Assembly (NCBI RefSeq): GCF_000427785.1
Contig: NZ_ATYR01000012.1
Coordinates: 62,001-126,000, forward strand
DNA length: 64,000 nucleotides
Direction: 5' to 3'
Source of the DNA: Massilia alkalitolerans DSM 17462
GTDB taxonomy: Bacteria > Pseudomonadota > Gammaproteobacteria > Burkholderiales > Burkholderiaceae_D
In this document: piece after piece, positions 18,700-28,420 of the stretch
Position numbering within the stretch: the first letter of the stretch is position 1
Layout: every line of letters begins with the position of its first letter
Made by a program: the position numbers and the translations under genes
The notes under the pieces: generated by a model
Databases searched by the model: none
Told to the model about the DNA's origin: nothing
Seen by the model: the letters and a program-made list of their open reading frames with translations, nothing else

Positions 18700-19347
18700 T
18701 CAGTGAGTCGCCCCGCCGGCCTGCGCCACGTCGCGTTCCACATGCACGGCCGTTTCGACCGCTGTCATGATGCCCAGGATGATGTCGTCCAGGGCCATCG
18801 ACGGCGGATCGTCCGGCCGTTGTTCCGCCTGTTCGGGCAGGAAGGGCACGTGGATGAACCCCGCCCGGGTCGGCTTGCCGGCCGTGTGGTGCATCAGCCC
18901 GTAGAACACGTGGTTGCACACGAAGGTGCCCGCGGTCTGCGACACGCCCGCCGTCAAGCCCTTGTCGCGCATCGCCGCCACCATCGCCTTGATCGGCAGC
19001 GTGCTGAAGTAAGCTGCCGGCCCGTCCTCGACGATGGGGCGGTCCACCGGCTGGCGGCCGGCGTTGTCGAGGATGGAGGCGTCGTCGACGTTGATCGCCA
19101 CCCGTTCCACCGAAATCTCCGCGCGCCCGCCGGCCTGGCCGACGGCGATCACGATGTCCGGATGCAGCTCCTCCATCAGCGCGGCCAGGGCCTCCCTGGC
19201 AGCGCCGAACACGCAGGGCAGCTGGCGCACTTCGACGCGAAAGCCCGCGCCGCTCCACCCATCCAGTGCACGCACGGCCTCCCAGGCCGGGTTGACGTTC
19301 GCCTTGTTGAACGGCTCGAAGCCGGTAAGCAGTACGGTCTTGATCAT
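18700..19347 (-). CDS. pcp: Pyroglutamyl-peptidase I
   Basis: 215 aa, standard size. It is a cytoplasmic C15 cysteine peptidase that removes N-terminal 5-oxoproline from peptides. [20 protein letters not shown] is the N-terminal signature, followed by [17 protein letters not shown], the catalytic Cys in [16 protein letters not shown], and the catalytic His in [12 protein letters not shown]. Its ATG overlaps the stop of the DUF979 gene (ATGA at 19344-19347). The three-gene set DUF969-DUF979-pcp therefore imports or handles 5-oxoproline compounds as one unit. Confidence 0.95.
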   Translation of the reverse strand: MIKTVLLTGFEPFNKANVNPAWEAVRALDGWSGAGFRVEVRQLPCVFGAAREALAALMEELHPDIVIAVGQAGGRAEISVERVAINVDDASILDNAGRQPVDRPIVEDGPAAYFSTLPIKAMVAAMRDKGLTAGVSQTAGTFVCNHVFYGLMHHTAGKPTRAGFIHVPFLPEQAEQRPDDPPSMALDDIILGIMTAVETAVHVERDVAQAGGATH

Positions 19348-20297
19348 CGGTTCATCAGGAAGTACAAGAGGAAGATGTTCGCCACCAGCAGCGGCAGCGC
19401 CGTTGGAATCTGGGCCCGGATGACGGCGTTCTTGTCGGGCAGGTCGAGCAGCGCGGCCGGCACGATGTTGAAGTTCGCCGCCATCGGCGTCATCAATGTA
19501 CCGCAATACGCGCTGAACATGCCGATTGCCGCCATCACGGCCGGGTTGGCGCCGTACACGCCGACCAGCACCGGGATGCCGACGCCGCCCGCCATCACCG
19601 GGAAGGCGGCGAAGCCATTGCCCATCACGATCGTGAACAGGGCCATGCCGATGCAGAACACCGCCACCGCAACGAAGCGCGAATCCATGTCGATGTACGA
19701 AGTCGTCACGTGCGCCACCGCCTTGCCCACGCCGGCCTCGGTGAACAACAGGCCGAGCACGGCCAGCATGTGCGGCAGCACAACGGCCCAGCTCATCGCA
19801 TCAACCAGGCGGCGCGCCTCGCGCACGCCCTGCAGCGGGGTCGAGCGCGTCAGCCAGCAGGCCGCGCCCAGCGCCACCAATGCAGCGACACCGAGGCTCA
19901 CCAGGGTCAGGTGCTTCGGGTCGAGCAGCGGTACGCCGCCGAGCTGCACGCTTGAGAACACTGTCGCGCCGAGCATGGTCACCAGCGGCAGGATCAGTGC
20001 CGGAATGAACAGCCGGTTACCGAGGCGAGAGCTGGAGGCGCGGCGCTCTTCTTCCGGCAGCACGGCCGCCTTGCCCGCGGTGACGCCCTTGAAGCCGGCC
20101 ACCAGCGCCATCAGGATCATGAGTGCACCGACAAAGCTGGGGGGCAGCCGTTCGCCTGCCAGGTAGAGCAAGGCATACAGCCCCCAGAACAGCGCGGTCG
20201 TATGGCGGCGCGGGTTGGTCCGGTCACGCAGGTTCATCACGGCCACCGCCACGAACAGCAGGCCAACCAGCAGGTAGAACAGCTCGAGCGTGATCAT
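19344..20297 (-). CDS. DUF979 family membrane protein, probable 5-oxoproline transporter subunit
   Basis: 317 aa from the ATG at 20297, overlapping the DUF969 stop by 4 bases. About nine hydrophobic helices are visible (first at [20 protein letters not shown], last at [15 protein letters not shown]) plus the conserved-looking [19 protein letters not shown] and [23 protein letters not shown]979 genes regularly sit with DUF969 and pcp, so a permease for 5-oxoproline or pyroglutamyl peptides is the accepted inference. Confidence 0.88.
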   Translation of the reverse strand: MITLELFYLLVGLLFVAVAVMNLRDRTNPRRHTTALFWGLYALLYLAGERLPPSFVGALMILMALVAGFKGVTAGKAAVLPEEERRASSSRLGNRLFIPALILPLVTMLGATVFSSVQLGGVPLLDPKHLTLVSLGVAALVALGAACWLTRSTPLQGVREARRLVDAMSWAVVLPHMLAVLGLLFTEAGVGKAVAHVTTSYIDMDSRFVAVAVFCIGMALFTIVMGNGFAAFPVMAGGVGIPVLVGVYGANPAVMAAIGMFSAYCGTLMTPMAANFNIVPAALLDLPDKNAVIRAQIPTALPLLVANIFLLYFLMNR

Positions 20298-20998
20298 GCC
20301 TTCACCCCTGCCTCGCCCATCGTGCGGCGAATGTGCGCATCGAGCCGGCGCAAATTCCAGGCGTGGATGATGAAGGCGGTGATGGCGGTCGGGATGCCCC
20401 ACAGCGCCATGTGCAGCGGATCGACCGCGATGCCCTCGGCGTTCAGGATGGTCTGCATCAGGACGATGGCGCCGAAGGCGACGAAGATGTCTTCGCCGAA
20501 GAACAGGCCGACGTTGTCGGTGGCGGCGGACATGGCGCGGATGCGGTGGCGCAGCGCTTCAGGCAGGTTGCCGTACTTCGTTTCGGCGGCGGCTTCGGCC
20601 ATCGGCGCCACCAGCGGGCGCACCATCGAGGCCTGGCCGCCCAGGCTGGTCAAGCCGGCGGCGGCCGAGGTTTCGCGCGCGAACAGGTAGACGATCAGGA
20701 GGCGCCCCGCTGTGGCCGACGCTACCTGCGCGATCGCGGCCTGGGCGCGCTCGCGCAGGCCGGCGCGCTCCAGCAGGCCGATGGCGGCCAGCGGCAGCAG
20801 CAGGATCAGCGGCAGGTTGCGGGTCTTGACGAAGGCCGTGCCGAGCGAAGCGAGGATGCTTTCCACCGGCATCGCGGCAGCCAGCCCGGTGACGCCGCAG
20901 GCGGCCACCACCACCAGCACGGGATGCGCGCGCAGCAGGAACCCGGCGACGATGACCGCGACGCCGAGCAGCGGCCACAGGTTGACGGCAGTATGCAT
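20294..20998 (-). CDS. DUF969 family membrane protein, probable 5-oxoproline transporter subunit
   Basis: 234 aa, first gene of the DUF969-DUF979-pcp unit. It has about six hydrophobic segments (NLWPLLGVAVIVAGFLL at the start, AVDPLHMALWGIPTAITAFIIHAW near the end). The family motif area is KTRNLPLILLLPLAAIGLLERAGL, then TSLGGQASMVRPLVAPMA and SAATDNVGLFFGEDIFVAFGA. It likely forms a two-component permease with the next gene; the transport substrate is inferred from linkage to pcp. Confidence 0.88.
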   Translation of the reverse strand: MHTAVNLWPLLGVAVIVAGFLLRAHPVLVVVAACGVTGLAAAMPVESILASLGTAFVKTRNLPLILLLPLAAIGLLERAGLRERAQAAIAQVASATAGRLLIVYLFARETSAAAGLTSLGGQASMVRPLVAPMAEAAAETKYGNLPEALRHRIRAMSAATDNVGLFFGEDIFVAFGAIVLMQTILNAEGIAVDPLHMALWGIPTAITAFIIHAWNLRRLDAHIRRTMGEAGVKA

Positions 20999-21065
20999 GA
21001 ACTCTCCGGCTCAGTTGAAAGCCGGGCAATGTTACCTGTTCAGTGCAGATTTGCCAGCAGGAATT

Positions 21066-21368
21066 TTAACCAGGGTGGACAGGGGTAAAGGCGTCGTCGC
21101 CGATCACGGTGTTCCACTGGCGCACGTGGAAGGCACGCACCAGGCCGTGGGTGACGTAGGGGTCCCTGGCGGCGAACATCTGGGCCGTTTGCGGGCTGTC
21201 GCAGCTGAACATCAACACCGCGCGGTCGGCGGGATTGTCCAGCGCGCCGGCAAGCACCAGCTCGCCACGCCGCTGCGCCTCCCAGGCCAGCTTCAGGTGT
21301 TCGTCGCGGAATTCGGCGCGGCGCTCGAGATAGTCGGGGGCGAGGTCATACATGAGCAGGTAATGCAC
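21066..21368 (-). CDS. YciI-like family protein
   Basis: 100 aa from a GTG at 21368, with GGAG 6 bases upstream; the ATG 27 bases earlier has no such site and would add residues before the conserved HYLLMYDLAPDYLERR start. The YciI fold signature is present: RDEHLKLAWEAQRRGELVLAGAL, the Asp of NPADRAVLMF, and ARDPYVTHGLVRAFHVRQW. These ferredoxin-like dimers have no settled reaction. It is a stand-alone gene. Confidence 0.85.
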   Translation of the reverse strand: MHYLLMYDLAPDYLERRAEFRDEHLKLAWEAQRRGELVLAGALDNPADRAVLMFSCDSPQTAQMFAARDPYVTHGLVRAFHVRQWNTVIGDDAFTPVHPG

Positions 21369-21506
21369 GGTGTCTCCGATGATAGGGCGGCGCATGGGCC
21401 GGAATGATTGATCTTACTAGAACATCCGGCCATTCCCAACCGTGCGTGCTCCTCCCCCACCCTATGCCACACTTGACGGGACAGTAACCAACGCCAGGAG
21501 CACGCC

Positions 21507-22040
21507 ATGAACAAGATCACCATTGCCGGCCAACCTCTGCACTCGATCCTGGGCGCGGCCCCAAGCATCCTCATTCCCTTCGGTTTCATCCTCGACGCCA
21601 TGCACAGCGCCACCGGCGACGAAGACTACGCCAAGGCCTCCTACCTGAGCATGGGGGCCGGCATCGTGGGCGGCCTGGCGGCCGGCGCCGCCGGTGTGGC
21701 GGATTACGTGGCCGACAAGCCCGAGGGCGAAGCCAAGCGCGAAGGCCAGCTGCATGCGGCCCTCACCGGCGCGGCCCTGCTGGTGGGCGCGGCCAACCTG
21801 GTGCTGCGCCGCCAGGGCAGCCATGCCCGCGGCGGCTCGCTGGCCCTGACGGCCCTGTCGGCCGCCGGCGTGCTGGCCTCGGAATACCTGGGCAGGCGCA
21901 TGGGCGGCGACAGCGAATCTGGCGAGCATGCCGAAGCCGGCGTGCACGCCGACGGGCAGGACGTGCGCATCGACCATCGCGCGCCCGACGTCGAGCAATA
22001 CGTCGCCGCCGGCCCCTCCTCGCTGCACGCACCGGAATGA
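21507..22040 (+). CDS. DUF2231 domain membrane protein
   Basis: 177 aa with CAGGAG upstream of the ATG. The family start GQPLHSILGAAPSILIPFGFILDAM is present, and four hydrophobic helices follow (two pairs, ~10-65 and ~85-125). The C-terminal ~45 residues are polar, with His and Asp. Function is unknown; in some members the family is linked to haem or redox contexts, but nothing here shows that. Confidence 0.85.
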   Translation: MNKITIAGQPLHSILGAAPSILIPFGFILDAMHSATGDEDYAKASYLSMGAGIVGGLAAGAAGVADYVADKPEGEAKREGQLHAALTGAALLVGAANLVLRRQGSHARGGSLALTALSAAGVLASEYLGRRMGGDSESGEHAEAGVHADGQDVRIDHRAPDVEQYVAAGPSSLHAPE

Positions 22041-22171
22041 CGCGTGGGCCCTCAGGGCCCTCCCAGCTTGTTGTTGTAATAAGCCAACTGTTCCACTACG
22101 CATCCATATCGCGTTCCACTTAGCGAAGTGCCGCACAGAACAAGTTCCAGCGGCAGGCGTAGACTGGAACC

Positions 22172-23137
22172 ATGGACACTTCAAAGAAAATGGCGGCAGG
22201 GATCACAGGGTTTGCCAGCTTTTTGTGGCTGACCCTGACCGCCGCGGTCGCGGCCAACCAGCGTCGCCTGGTGTTCAATCCCTGCATCACCCCTGAATGC
22301 GAAAGCCCGCGCAGCAGCGGGCACCGCACCCGCCCCGTCGTCCTGCGCGCCAAGGACGGGACCCGCCTGTGCGGCTGGCTCCTCACTCCCCTCGTTCCGG
22401 GCCCACGTCCCGCGGTGATGTATTTCGGCGGCCGCTCCGAGGAAGTGTCCTGGGTCGCGCGCGACGCCGGCAAGCTGTTCCCCGGCATGACCGTGCTGGC
22501 CATGAACTACCGCGGCTACGGCCAGTCGCATGGCGTGCCGGCCGAGATCCACATGATCGACGACGGCTGCACCCTGTTCGACTGGCTCGCCGAACTCGGC
22601 CAGGTGGACGCCGCGCGCATCGCCCTGGTCGGCCGCAGCCTCGGTTCGGGCGTGGCGGTGCAGGTGGCGAAGGAACGCCCGGTGCACTCGGTGGTCCTGA
22701 TCACGCCCTACGACTCCATCCTCGCCATCGCCAAGCGGCGCTTCCGCGTGATGCCGATCGAGTACATGCTGCGCCACCGCTTCGAGTCGATCAAGTACGC
22801 GCCCTCGCTCAAGGCGCCGACCTATATCCTGCGCGCCGCCGCCGACGACGTGGTGCCGCACTCGCACACCGACCAGCTGGTGGGCAAGCTGGCCACGCTG
22901 GTGGGCGACGACACCGTGCCCGGCTCGGACCACATGAACATCCCCTACCTGGAAGCGACCCAGGCCCTGATCGCCAGCTTCCTCACGCGCCAGTTCGCCA
23001 AGCCGGCCACCCCTCCCCAGCTGCCGGCGGCCGAGCCGAACGCTTCAGAGGCTGCAAAGCCCCAGATCGAAGTCGGCAAGGAAGTCGGCCCCAAGCCGGC
23101 GCTGGCCATCGACACGATGGGCGCCGTAGCAAAATAA
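22172..23137 (+). CDS. Alpha/beta hydrolase, membrane-anchored or exported
   Basis: 321 aa. The N-terminus has a hydrophobic helix (GITGFASFLWLTLTAAVAAN) that acts as signal or anchor. The catalytic triad is visible: Ser in VGRSLGSGVAVQ, Asp in RAAADDVVPH, and His in GSDHMNIPYL. The oxyanion region is YFGGRSEEVSW and the lid-proximal motif is NYRGYGQS. It resembles YfhR/Bem46-like hydrolases of the periplasmic face. The substrate is unknown. The C-terminal ~60 residues are a Pro/Ala-rich tail. Confidence 0.88.
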   Translation: MDTSKKMAAGITGFASFLWLTLTAAVAANQRRLVFNPCITPECESPRSSGHRTRPVVLRAKDGTRLCGWLLTPLVPGPRPAVMYFGGRSEEVSWVARDAGKLFPGMTVLAMNYRGYGQSHGVPAEIHMIDDGCTLFDWLAELGQVDAARIALVGRSLGSGVAVQVAKERPVHSVVLITPYDSILAIAKRRFRVMPIEYMLRHRFESIKYAPSLKAPTYILRAAADDVVPHSHTDQLVGKLATLVGDDTVPGSDHMNIPYLEATQALIASFLTRQFAKPATPPQLPAAEPNASEAAKPQIEVGKEVGPKPALAIDTMGAVAK

Positions 23138-23524
23138 TTGCTGAAAATTGTCAGCAGTTATATTTCCTTAGAATAAATTGCCAAGTAAAATCGTATTTGT
23201 CATCAATATGTCGCTTGATGCATATTTGACAGGCTGAGCTGCGTACACCTGGATTTCCCTTCATTGCGTGGCGCTGCGGGCTGGTTTCGGCTCCAGGCCT
23301 GTCCTTGTAGCCGTATTGATGTTGTAGATGAGCTACAGGTATCAAGCACTGTCGAGAGAAACACTACCGCGATACAAATCGACACCACACGGGCGCCGTG
23401 CGGCTGACACAATGCGCTTCGCATTGTCCGGCTCCCCGTCGCCATTGACGATGCAGCTTGCGCAGCCCGTTCCTGTCTCACTGTTGGGCCGGGTACAATA
23501 TCGAAATTCCCAGGAGCCTCATTC
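23138..23524. other. Intergenic region before the nucleoside ABC transporter
   Basis: 387 bp without a convincing gene. It holds a short hairpin after the hydrolase gene (GCTGA/TCAGC near 23147), a perfect hairpin CAATGCG/CGCATTG near 23411-23427, a TACAAT -10-like hexamer at 23494-23499 and an AGGAG ribosome site 8 bases before the BMP gene. A short ORF on the minus strand has no ribosome site and is not accepted. Confidence 0.5.
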
Positions 23525-24535
23525 ATGAAACTCAAGCAACTCACCATGACCATTGCGGCGCTGTGCGTCGCCGGCAGCGCAGGCATCGCGGCTGCAGCGC
23601 CCGCGGCACCGAAGCTCGGCATGGTCTACGATGCGGGCGGCAAGTTCGACAAATCGTTCAACCAGTCGGCCTTCGAAGGCCTGCAGCGCTTTACGAAAGA
23701 AACCGGCATCAAGGTCTTCGAAGTGCAGGCCAACAGCGATACCCAGGCCGAGCAGGTGATGCGCGGCCTCGCGCGCAAGAAGGTCGACCTGATCGCGGCG
23801 ATCGGCTTCTCGCAGACCCAGGCGGTCCAGAAGGTCGCCAAGGAATTCCCGAACGTGCGCTTCGTGCTGATCGACAGCATCGCGCAGGGTAACAACATCA
23901 ACTCGGTGATGTTCAAGGAACAGGAAGGCTCCTACCTGGTCGGCGTCGCCGCCGCCATGGCCTCCAAGTCGAAGAAGCTGGGCTTCGTCGGCGGCATGGA
24001 CATCCCGCTGATCCGCGCCTTCGCCTGCGGCTACACCCAGGGCGCGAAAGCGCAGTTCCCGAAAGTCGAGATCATGCAGAACATGGTCGGCACCACCGCC
24101 GCGGCCTGGAACGATCCGGCCAAGGGCGGCGAACTGGCGCGCGCACAGTTTGACCGCGGCGCCGACGTGGTGTTCGCGGTGGCCGGCGGCAGCGGCATGG
24201 GCGCCCTGCAGATGGCCAAGACCAAGGGCAAGCTGGCGATTGGCGTCGACTCGAACCAGAACTACCTGCACCCGGGCACCATGCTGACCTCGATGGTCAA
24301 GCGCGTGGACGTCGCCGTCTACGACTCCTTCATGGCCGTGAAGAACGGCACCTGGAAACCGGGCGTCACCTACAAGGGCCTGAAGGAAGGCGGCGTGGAC
24401 TGGGTCCTGGACAAGGACAACCGCAAGGTTGTCTCGCCGGAGATGGAAAAGCGCGTGAACGCCGTGCGCACCGACATCATCAACGGCAAGATCAAGGTCA
24501 TCGACTACCGCGCCGCCGGCAGCTGCCCGGTCTGA
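23525..24535 (+). CDS. BMP-family substrate-binding protein of a nucleoside ABC transporter
   Basis: 336 aa. A signal peptide (MKLKQLTMTIAALCVAGSAG, cleavage after AAAA near residue 25) has no lipobox Cys, so the protein is periplasmic. It is the BMP/PnrA family: MVYDAGGKFDKSFNQSAFEG, QANSDTQAEQVMRGLARK, FKEQEGSYLVGVAAAM, GGMDIPLIRAFACGY, VVFAVAGGSGMG and AIGVDSNQNYLHPG. Aromatic and Asp residues at these sites bind the base and ribose in known members. It is followed by a matching ATPase and two permeases, so it is the receptor for purine or pyrimidine nucleosides. Confidence 0.93.
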   Translation: MKLKQLTMTIAALCVAGSAGIAAAAPAAPKLGMVYDAGGKFDKSFNQSAFEGLQRFTKETGIKVFEVQANSDTQAEQVMRGLARKKVDLIAAIGFSQTQAVQKVAKEFPNVRFVLIDSIAQGNNINSVMFKEQEGSYLVGVAAAMASKSKKLGFVGGMDIPLIRAFACGYTQGAKAQFPKVEIMQNMVGTTAAAWNDPAKGGELARAQFDRGADVVFAVAGGSGMGALQMAKTKGKLAIGVDSNQNYLHPGTMLTSMVKRVDVAVYDSFMAVKNGTWKPGVTYKGLKEGGVDWVLDKDNRKVVSPEMEKRVNAVRTDIINGKIKVIDYRAAGSCPV

Positions 24536-24553
24536 TTCACCTATCCCATTCCG

Positions 24554-24592
24554 AAGCGCGCCGCGCCGGTCATCCCGGCCCGGCGCGCTTTT
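24554..24592 (+). terminator. Hairpin between receptor and ATPase genes
   Basis: Perfect 10-bp stem AAGCGCGCCG / CGGCGCGCTT followed by TTT. It lies directly after the BMP gene and before the ATPase gene. It probably acts as a partial terminator or RNA stabiliser that lets the binding protein be made in excess of the membrane parts. Confidence 0.7.
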
Positions 24593-24631
24593 GAATGAAT
24601 GAAGCATCCACTCTTATAAGTACTGATCGCA

Positions 24632-26161
24632 ATGCAGCCAGCCGTAGAATTTCGCAACATTAGCAAGGCCTTCGGGGCCGTGCAGGCGAACGCTGACGTC
24701 AGCTTCTCGATCGCCAAAGGCTCGATCCACGGTGTGATCGGCGAGAATGGCGCGGGCAAGTCCACCCTCATGAGCATCCTGTACGGCTACTACCATGCCG
24801 ACAGCGGCCAGCTCGTGATCAACGGCCAGGAGCGCCAGATCCGCTCGTCCCTCGAGGCGATCGACCTGGGCATCGGCATGGTCCACCAGCACTTCATGCT
24901 GGTCGAGAACATGACCGTGCTCGACAACGTCATGCTGGGCACCGAGGGCGGATTCAAGCTGGCTGCCAAGCGCAAGGAGACGGAAAGCGCGCTGCGCGAA
25001 ATCTGCGCCAAGTACCGCCTCGACGTCGACCCGCTGGCCACCATCCACGACCTGTCGGTGGGCGCGCAGCAGCGCGTCGAGATCCTCAAGCAGATCTACC
25101 GCAGCGCCGAGATCCTGATCCTGGACGAGCCGACCGCCGTCCTGACCGCCCAGGAAACCGCCTCGCTGTTCAAGATCCTGCGGCTGTTCAAGGAACAGGG
25201 CAAGACCATCATCCTGATCACCCACAAGCTGGGCGAGATCATGGAGATCACCGACCAGGTGACCGTGATGCGCGCGGGCCGCGTGGCCGGCGCCGTCGCG
25301 ACCCGCGACACGTCAAAAGAACAGCTGGCCAGCATGATGGTCGGCCGGCCGATCGAGGGCAACCTGCCGCGCAAGCCTTTCCAGCCGGGCGCGCCGGTGT
25401 TGCAGGTCAGCGGCCTGCAGCTGGAAGACAAGAACAAGGTCAAGCTGCTGTCCGACATCGACCTCACGGTGCGCGCCGGCGAGATCGTGGCGATTGCCGG
25501 CGTGTCGGGCAACGGCCAGAGCGAGCTGATGGAAATCCTGTCGGGCATGCGCCTGCCGAGCTCCGGCAAAGTCGAGTTTCTCGGCAAGGAGCTGCCCTAT
25601 GCCGGCCGCTCCAACGCAGACGGCCTGCCCGCTACGTTCCGCGAGCTGGGCATCGGCCACGTGCCGGAAGACCGCCTGCGCGACGGCGTCATCAAGGATT
25701 TCTCGGTCATGCAGAACACCGTGTTCGGCTACCAGGACCGCGTCAAGAACAAGCTGGGCCTGTTCGACTTCGAGGCCATCGCCAAGCGCTGCGCGCACCT
25801 GCTGGAGGCTTTCGACGTGCGCCCCAAGAATCCGGACCTGCGCATCGGCCTGCTCTCGGGCGGCAACCAGCAGAAGGTCGTGATCGCACGCGAAGTGTCG
25901 GCCGCACCCAAGCTGATGCTGGTCGGCCAGCCCACCCGCGGCGTCGACATCGGCACCATCGAAAGCATCCACACCCAGCTGCTGCGCCTGCGCGACGAAG
26001 GCGTGGCGATCCTCTTGGTGTCGACCGAGCTGGAAGAAGTGCGCGCGCTGGCCGACCGCATCGTGGTCGTCTCGAGTGGCCGCGTCACTGGTGAGCTGAA
26101 CATCGACGAATTCGATACCACCCGCATTGGCCTCTTGATGGGCGGGATGCACAAGCACTGA
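24632..26161 (+). CDS. Nucleoside ABC transporter ATP-binding protein (two nucleotide-binding domains)
   Basis: 509 aa with two ABC domains, as in RbsA/NupO-type sugar and nucleoside importers. Domain 1: Walker A GENGAGKST, signature LSVGAQQRVEI, Walker B EILILDEPTAVL. Domain 2: degenerate Walker A GVSGNGQSE, signature LLSGGNQQKVVIA, and VGQPTRGVDIGT in place of the usual Walker B, so the second site is probably non-hydrolytic, as known for this family. The permease genes follow after 1 bp. Confidence 0.95.
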   Translation: MQPAVEFRNISKAFGAVQANADVSFSIAKGSIHGVIGENGAGKSTLMSILYGYYHADSGQLVINGQERQIRSSLEAIDLGIGMVHQHFMLVENMTVLDNVMLGTEGGFKLAAKRKETESALREICAKYRLDVDPLATIHDLSVGAQQRVEILKQIYRSAEILILDEPTAVLTAQETASLFKILRLFKEQGKTIILITHKLGEIMEITDQVTVMRAGRVAGAVATRDTSKEQLASMMVGRPIEGNLPRKPFQPGAPVLQVSGLQLEDKNKVKLLSDIDLTVRAGEIVAIAGVSGNGQSELMEILSGMRLPSSGKVEFLGKELPYAGRSNADGLPATFRELGIGHVPEDRLRDGVIKDFSVMQNTVFGYQDRVKNKLGLFDFEAIAKRCAHLLEAFDVRPKNPDLRIGLLSGGNQQKVVIAREVSAAPKLMLVGQPTRGVDIGTIESIHTQLLRLRDEGVAILLVSTELEEVRALADRIVVVSSGRVTGELNIDEFDTTRIGLLMGGMHKH

Positions 26162-26162
26162 T

Positions 26163-27248
26163 ATGAAAACGACTGAACTCCCACGCTGGGCATCTAGCTT
26201 CGTCCTGCCCATCCTGAACCTGCTCTCCGCGCTGCTGGTGGCCGCACTGGTGATCCACCTGCTGGGCGAAAGCCCGGTCGAATCGCTGCAGATCCTGATC
26301 AACAGCGCCGTCATCAATCCGGAAGGCCTGAGCTATACCCTGTTCTACGCCTCCACCTTCGTGTTCACCGGCCTGGCGGTCTCGGTGGCGATGAAGGCCG
26401 GCCTGTTCAACATCGGCGCCGAAGGCCAGATGTACCTGGGCGGCCTGGGTCTCACCCTGGCCATGCTCGCTTTCGACGCCTCGCTGTCGCCGTGGCTGCT
26501 GATCCCGCTGGCAATGCTTGCCAGCGCCGTCTTCGGCGCCGGCTGGGCCTTCCTGCCCGGCTACCTCCAGGCCAAGCGCGGCAGCCACGTGGTGGTCACG
26601 ACCATCATGTTCAACTTCATCGCCGCCAGCCTGATGAACTTCATCATCGTGAAGTACCTCATCCCCGAGGGCGACCAGAACCCGGCCAGCCGCGTCTTCA
26701 GCGAAGCCTCGTGGATGCCGCGCCTGGTCGACTGGTTCCCGGTCCTGGGCGACACCCCGCTGAACATCTCCTTCTTCCTGGCGCTGATCGCGCTGGCGGT
26801 GTACGGCATCGTGATGTCGCGTTCCTCGTGGGGCTACAAGCTGCAGGCCACGGGCCTGAACCAGCACGCCGCCCACTACGCGGGCGTGCGCATCAGCCGC
26901 ATGATCATCGTCGCGATGCTGATCTCGGGCGCCCTGGCAGGCCTGGCGGCCGTCAACTCGATCCTGGGCTCGACGCACTACCTGAGCCTGAACTTCCCGG
27001 CCGGCGCCGGCTTCATCGGCATCGCGATCGCCCTGATGGGCCGCCAGCACCCGGTGGGCATTTTCCTGTCGTCGGTCCTGTTCGGCGCGCTGATCCAGGG
27101 TGGTTTCGACCTCTCGCTGGAAAAGCCGAACATCCCGCAGGAGACTTTCATTTTCATCCAGGGACTGATCATCCTGTTCTGCGGCGCGATGGAGAACCTG
27201 TACGCGCCGGCGGTCCTCAAACTGATCAATGCTCGTAAAGGTCAATAA
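26163..27248 (+). CDS. Nucleoside ABC transporter permease
   Basis: 361 aa integral membrane protein with about 8-9 helices. It is of the BPD_transp_2 (branched-chain amino acid / ribose / nucleoside) type: VFTGLAVSVAMKAGLFNIGAEGQMYLGG is the classical EAG-like cytoplasmic loop, and GAGFIGIAIALMGRQHPVGIF follows near the C-terminus. It pairs with the next permease to form the channel for the BMP-bound nucleoside. It starts 1 bp after the ATPase stop. Confidence 0.94.
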   Translation: MKTTELPRWASSFVLPILNLLSALLVAALVIHLLGESPVESLQILINSAVINPEGLSYTLFYASTFVFTGLAVSVAMKAGLFNIGAEGQMYLGGLGLTLAMLAFDASLSPWLLIPLAMLASAVFGAGWAFLPGYLQAKRGSHVVVTTIMFNFIAASLMNFIIVKYLIPEGDQNPASRVFSEASWMPRLVDWFPVLGDTPLNISFFLALIALAVYGIVMSRSSWGYKLQATGLNQHAAHYAGVRISRMIIVAMLISGALAGLAAVNSILGSTHYLSLNFPAGAGFIGIAIALMGRQHPVGIFLSSVLFGALIQGGFDLSLEKPNIPQETFIFIQGLIILFCGAMENLYAPAVLKLINARKGQ

Positions 27249-27251
27249 GCC

Positions 27252-28217
27252 ATGGACGACTTCCAACTCGCCAGCATCGTCGTCACGATGATCCGCAATG
27301 CGCCGGTCCTGATTTTCGCGGCCATGGCCGGCCTGTTCGCCGAGCGCAGCGGCGTGATCGACCTCGGCCTCGAGGGCAAGATCCTCGCCTCGGCCTTCGT
27401 CTCGGCCGGCGTCGCCTATACCTACCAGGATCCGTGGATCGGCATCGCCGCCGGCATCGTGGCCTCCGTGATGCTGGCCATGGTGCAGGCCTTCGTATCG
27501 ATCACCCAGAAGGGCAACCAGCTGGTCGCCGGCATGGCGATCAACATCGCCATGACCGGCCTGACCTTTGTCGTGGCCCAGTACTTCTTCCAGCAAGGCG
27601 GCCGCACGCCGGACCTGGGCGAAGCGCGCCTGACCGACATCGTCCTGCCGGGCACCGCGGCCCTGGCCGATATCCCCTTCATCGGCTGGCTGTACGGCAG
27701 CGTGATCGGCGGCCATACCGTGCTGGTCTACCTGGCCTTCCTGCTGCTGCCGGTGGTGCACTGGGTGCTCTACCACAGCCGCTTCGGCCTGCGCCTGCGC
27801 GCCTGCGGCGAAAACCCGCATGCGGCCGACGCCGCCGGCGTATCGGTGCAGAAGACCCGCTATACCGCCATGCTGATCGCAGGCGTGCTGTGCTCCTTCT
27901 CGGGCGCCTACCTGTCGATCGTCCAGAGCGGTTTCTTCCTGCGCGACATGTCGGCCGGCGCGGGCTACCTGGCGCTGACCGCCATGGTGTTCGGTAACTG
28001 GCGCCCGCTGCACACGGTGCTGGGCTGCCTGATGTTCGGCTTCTTCGGCGCGCTGCAAGTGCAGATCGAAGGCGTGGACCTGCCGGTGGTGGGCCGTATC
28101 CCGGGCGCGCTGATCCAGATGATCCCGTATGTGCTGACCGTGGTGGTGCTGGCCGGCCTGATGGCCAAGTCGGTGGCCCCGAAAGCGCTGGGCAGGCCTT
28201 TCGTCAAGTCACGCTGA
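27252..28217 (+). CDS. Nucleoside ABC transporter permease
   Basis: 321 aa, second permease of the importer, starting 3 bp after the first. The motif MAGLFAERSGVIDLGLEGKILASAF is the conserved N-terminal loop, GNQLVAGMAINIAMTGLTFVVA and GAGYLALTAMVFGNWRPLHTVLG are transmembrane parts, and about eight helices are seen. This completes a BMP + ATPase + 2 permease set; a strong terminator follows. Confidence 0.94.
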   Translation: MDDFQLASIVVTMIRNAPVLIFAAMAGLFAERSGVIDLGLEGKILASAFVSAGVAYTYQDPWIGIAAGIVASVMLAMVQAFVSITQKGNQLVAGMAINIAMTGLTFVVAQYFFQQGGRTPDLGEARLTDIVLPGTAALADIPFIGWLYGSVIGGHTVLVYLAFLLLPVVHWVLYHSRFGLRLRACGENPHAADAAGVSVQKTRYTAMLIAGVLCSFSGAYLSIVQSGFFLRDMSAGAGYLALTAMVFGNWRPLHTVLGCLMFGFFGALQVQIEGVDLPVVGRIPGALIQMIPYVLTVVVLAGLMAKSVAPKALGRPFVKSR

Positions 28218-28234
28218 TCGGCTCGCACGCAACA

Positions 28235-28268
28235 AAAATGGCCTGCATTTCTGCAGGCCATTTTTTTT
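28235..28268 (+). terminator. Strong intrinsic terminator of the nucleoside ABC operon
   Basis: Perfect 13-bp stem AAAATGGCCTGCA / TGCAGGCCATTTT with a TTTC loop, followed by a run of eight T (28261-28268). It lies 17 bp after the last permease stop. Confidence 0.92.
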
Positions 28269-28420
28269 GCGCTGGGTCACCGCTTGTTGCACAGCTTGTT
28301 AGCAAATGTGACTACCGTAAGGCTTTGTAAGGCTCGTCAACAGGGCTCGGCGGCGGCCCGTTAGATGCCTAGGTGACACGATAAACGTACGCCAGAACCG
28401 AACCAGAAAGGATTTACCCA

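Noticed and set aside
26085..28058. 657-codon open frame on the minus strand
   Set aside because: Antisense to the two nucleoside permease genes; composition is a shadow of GC-rich codons.
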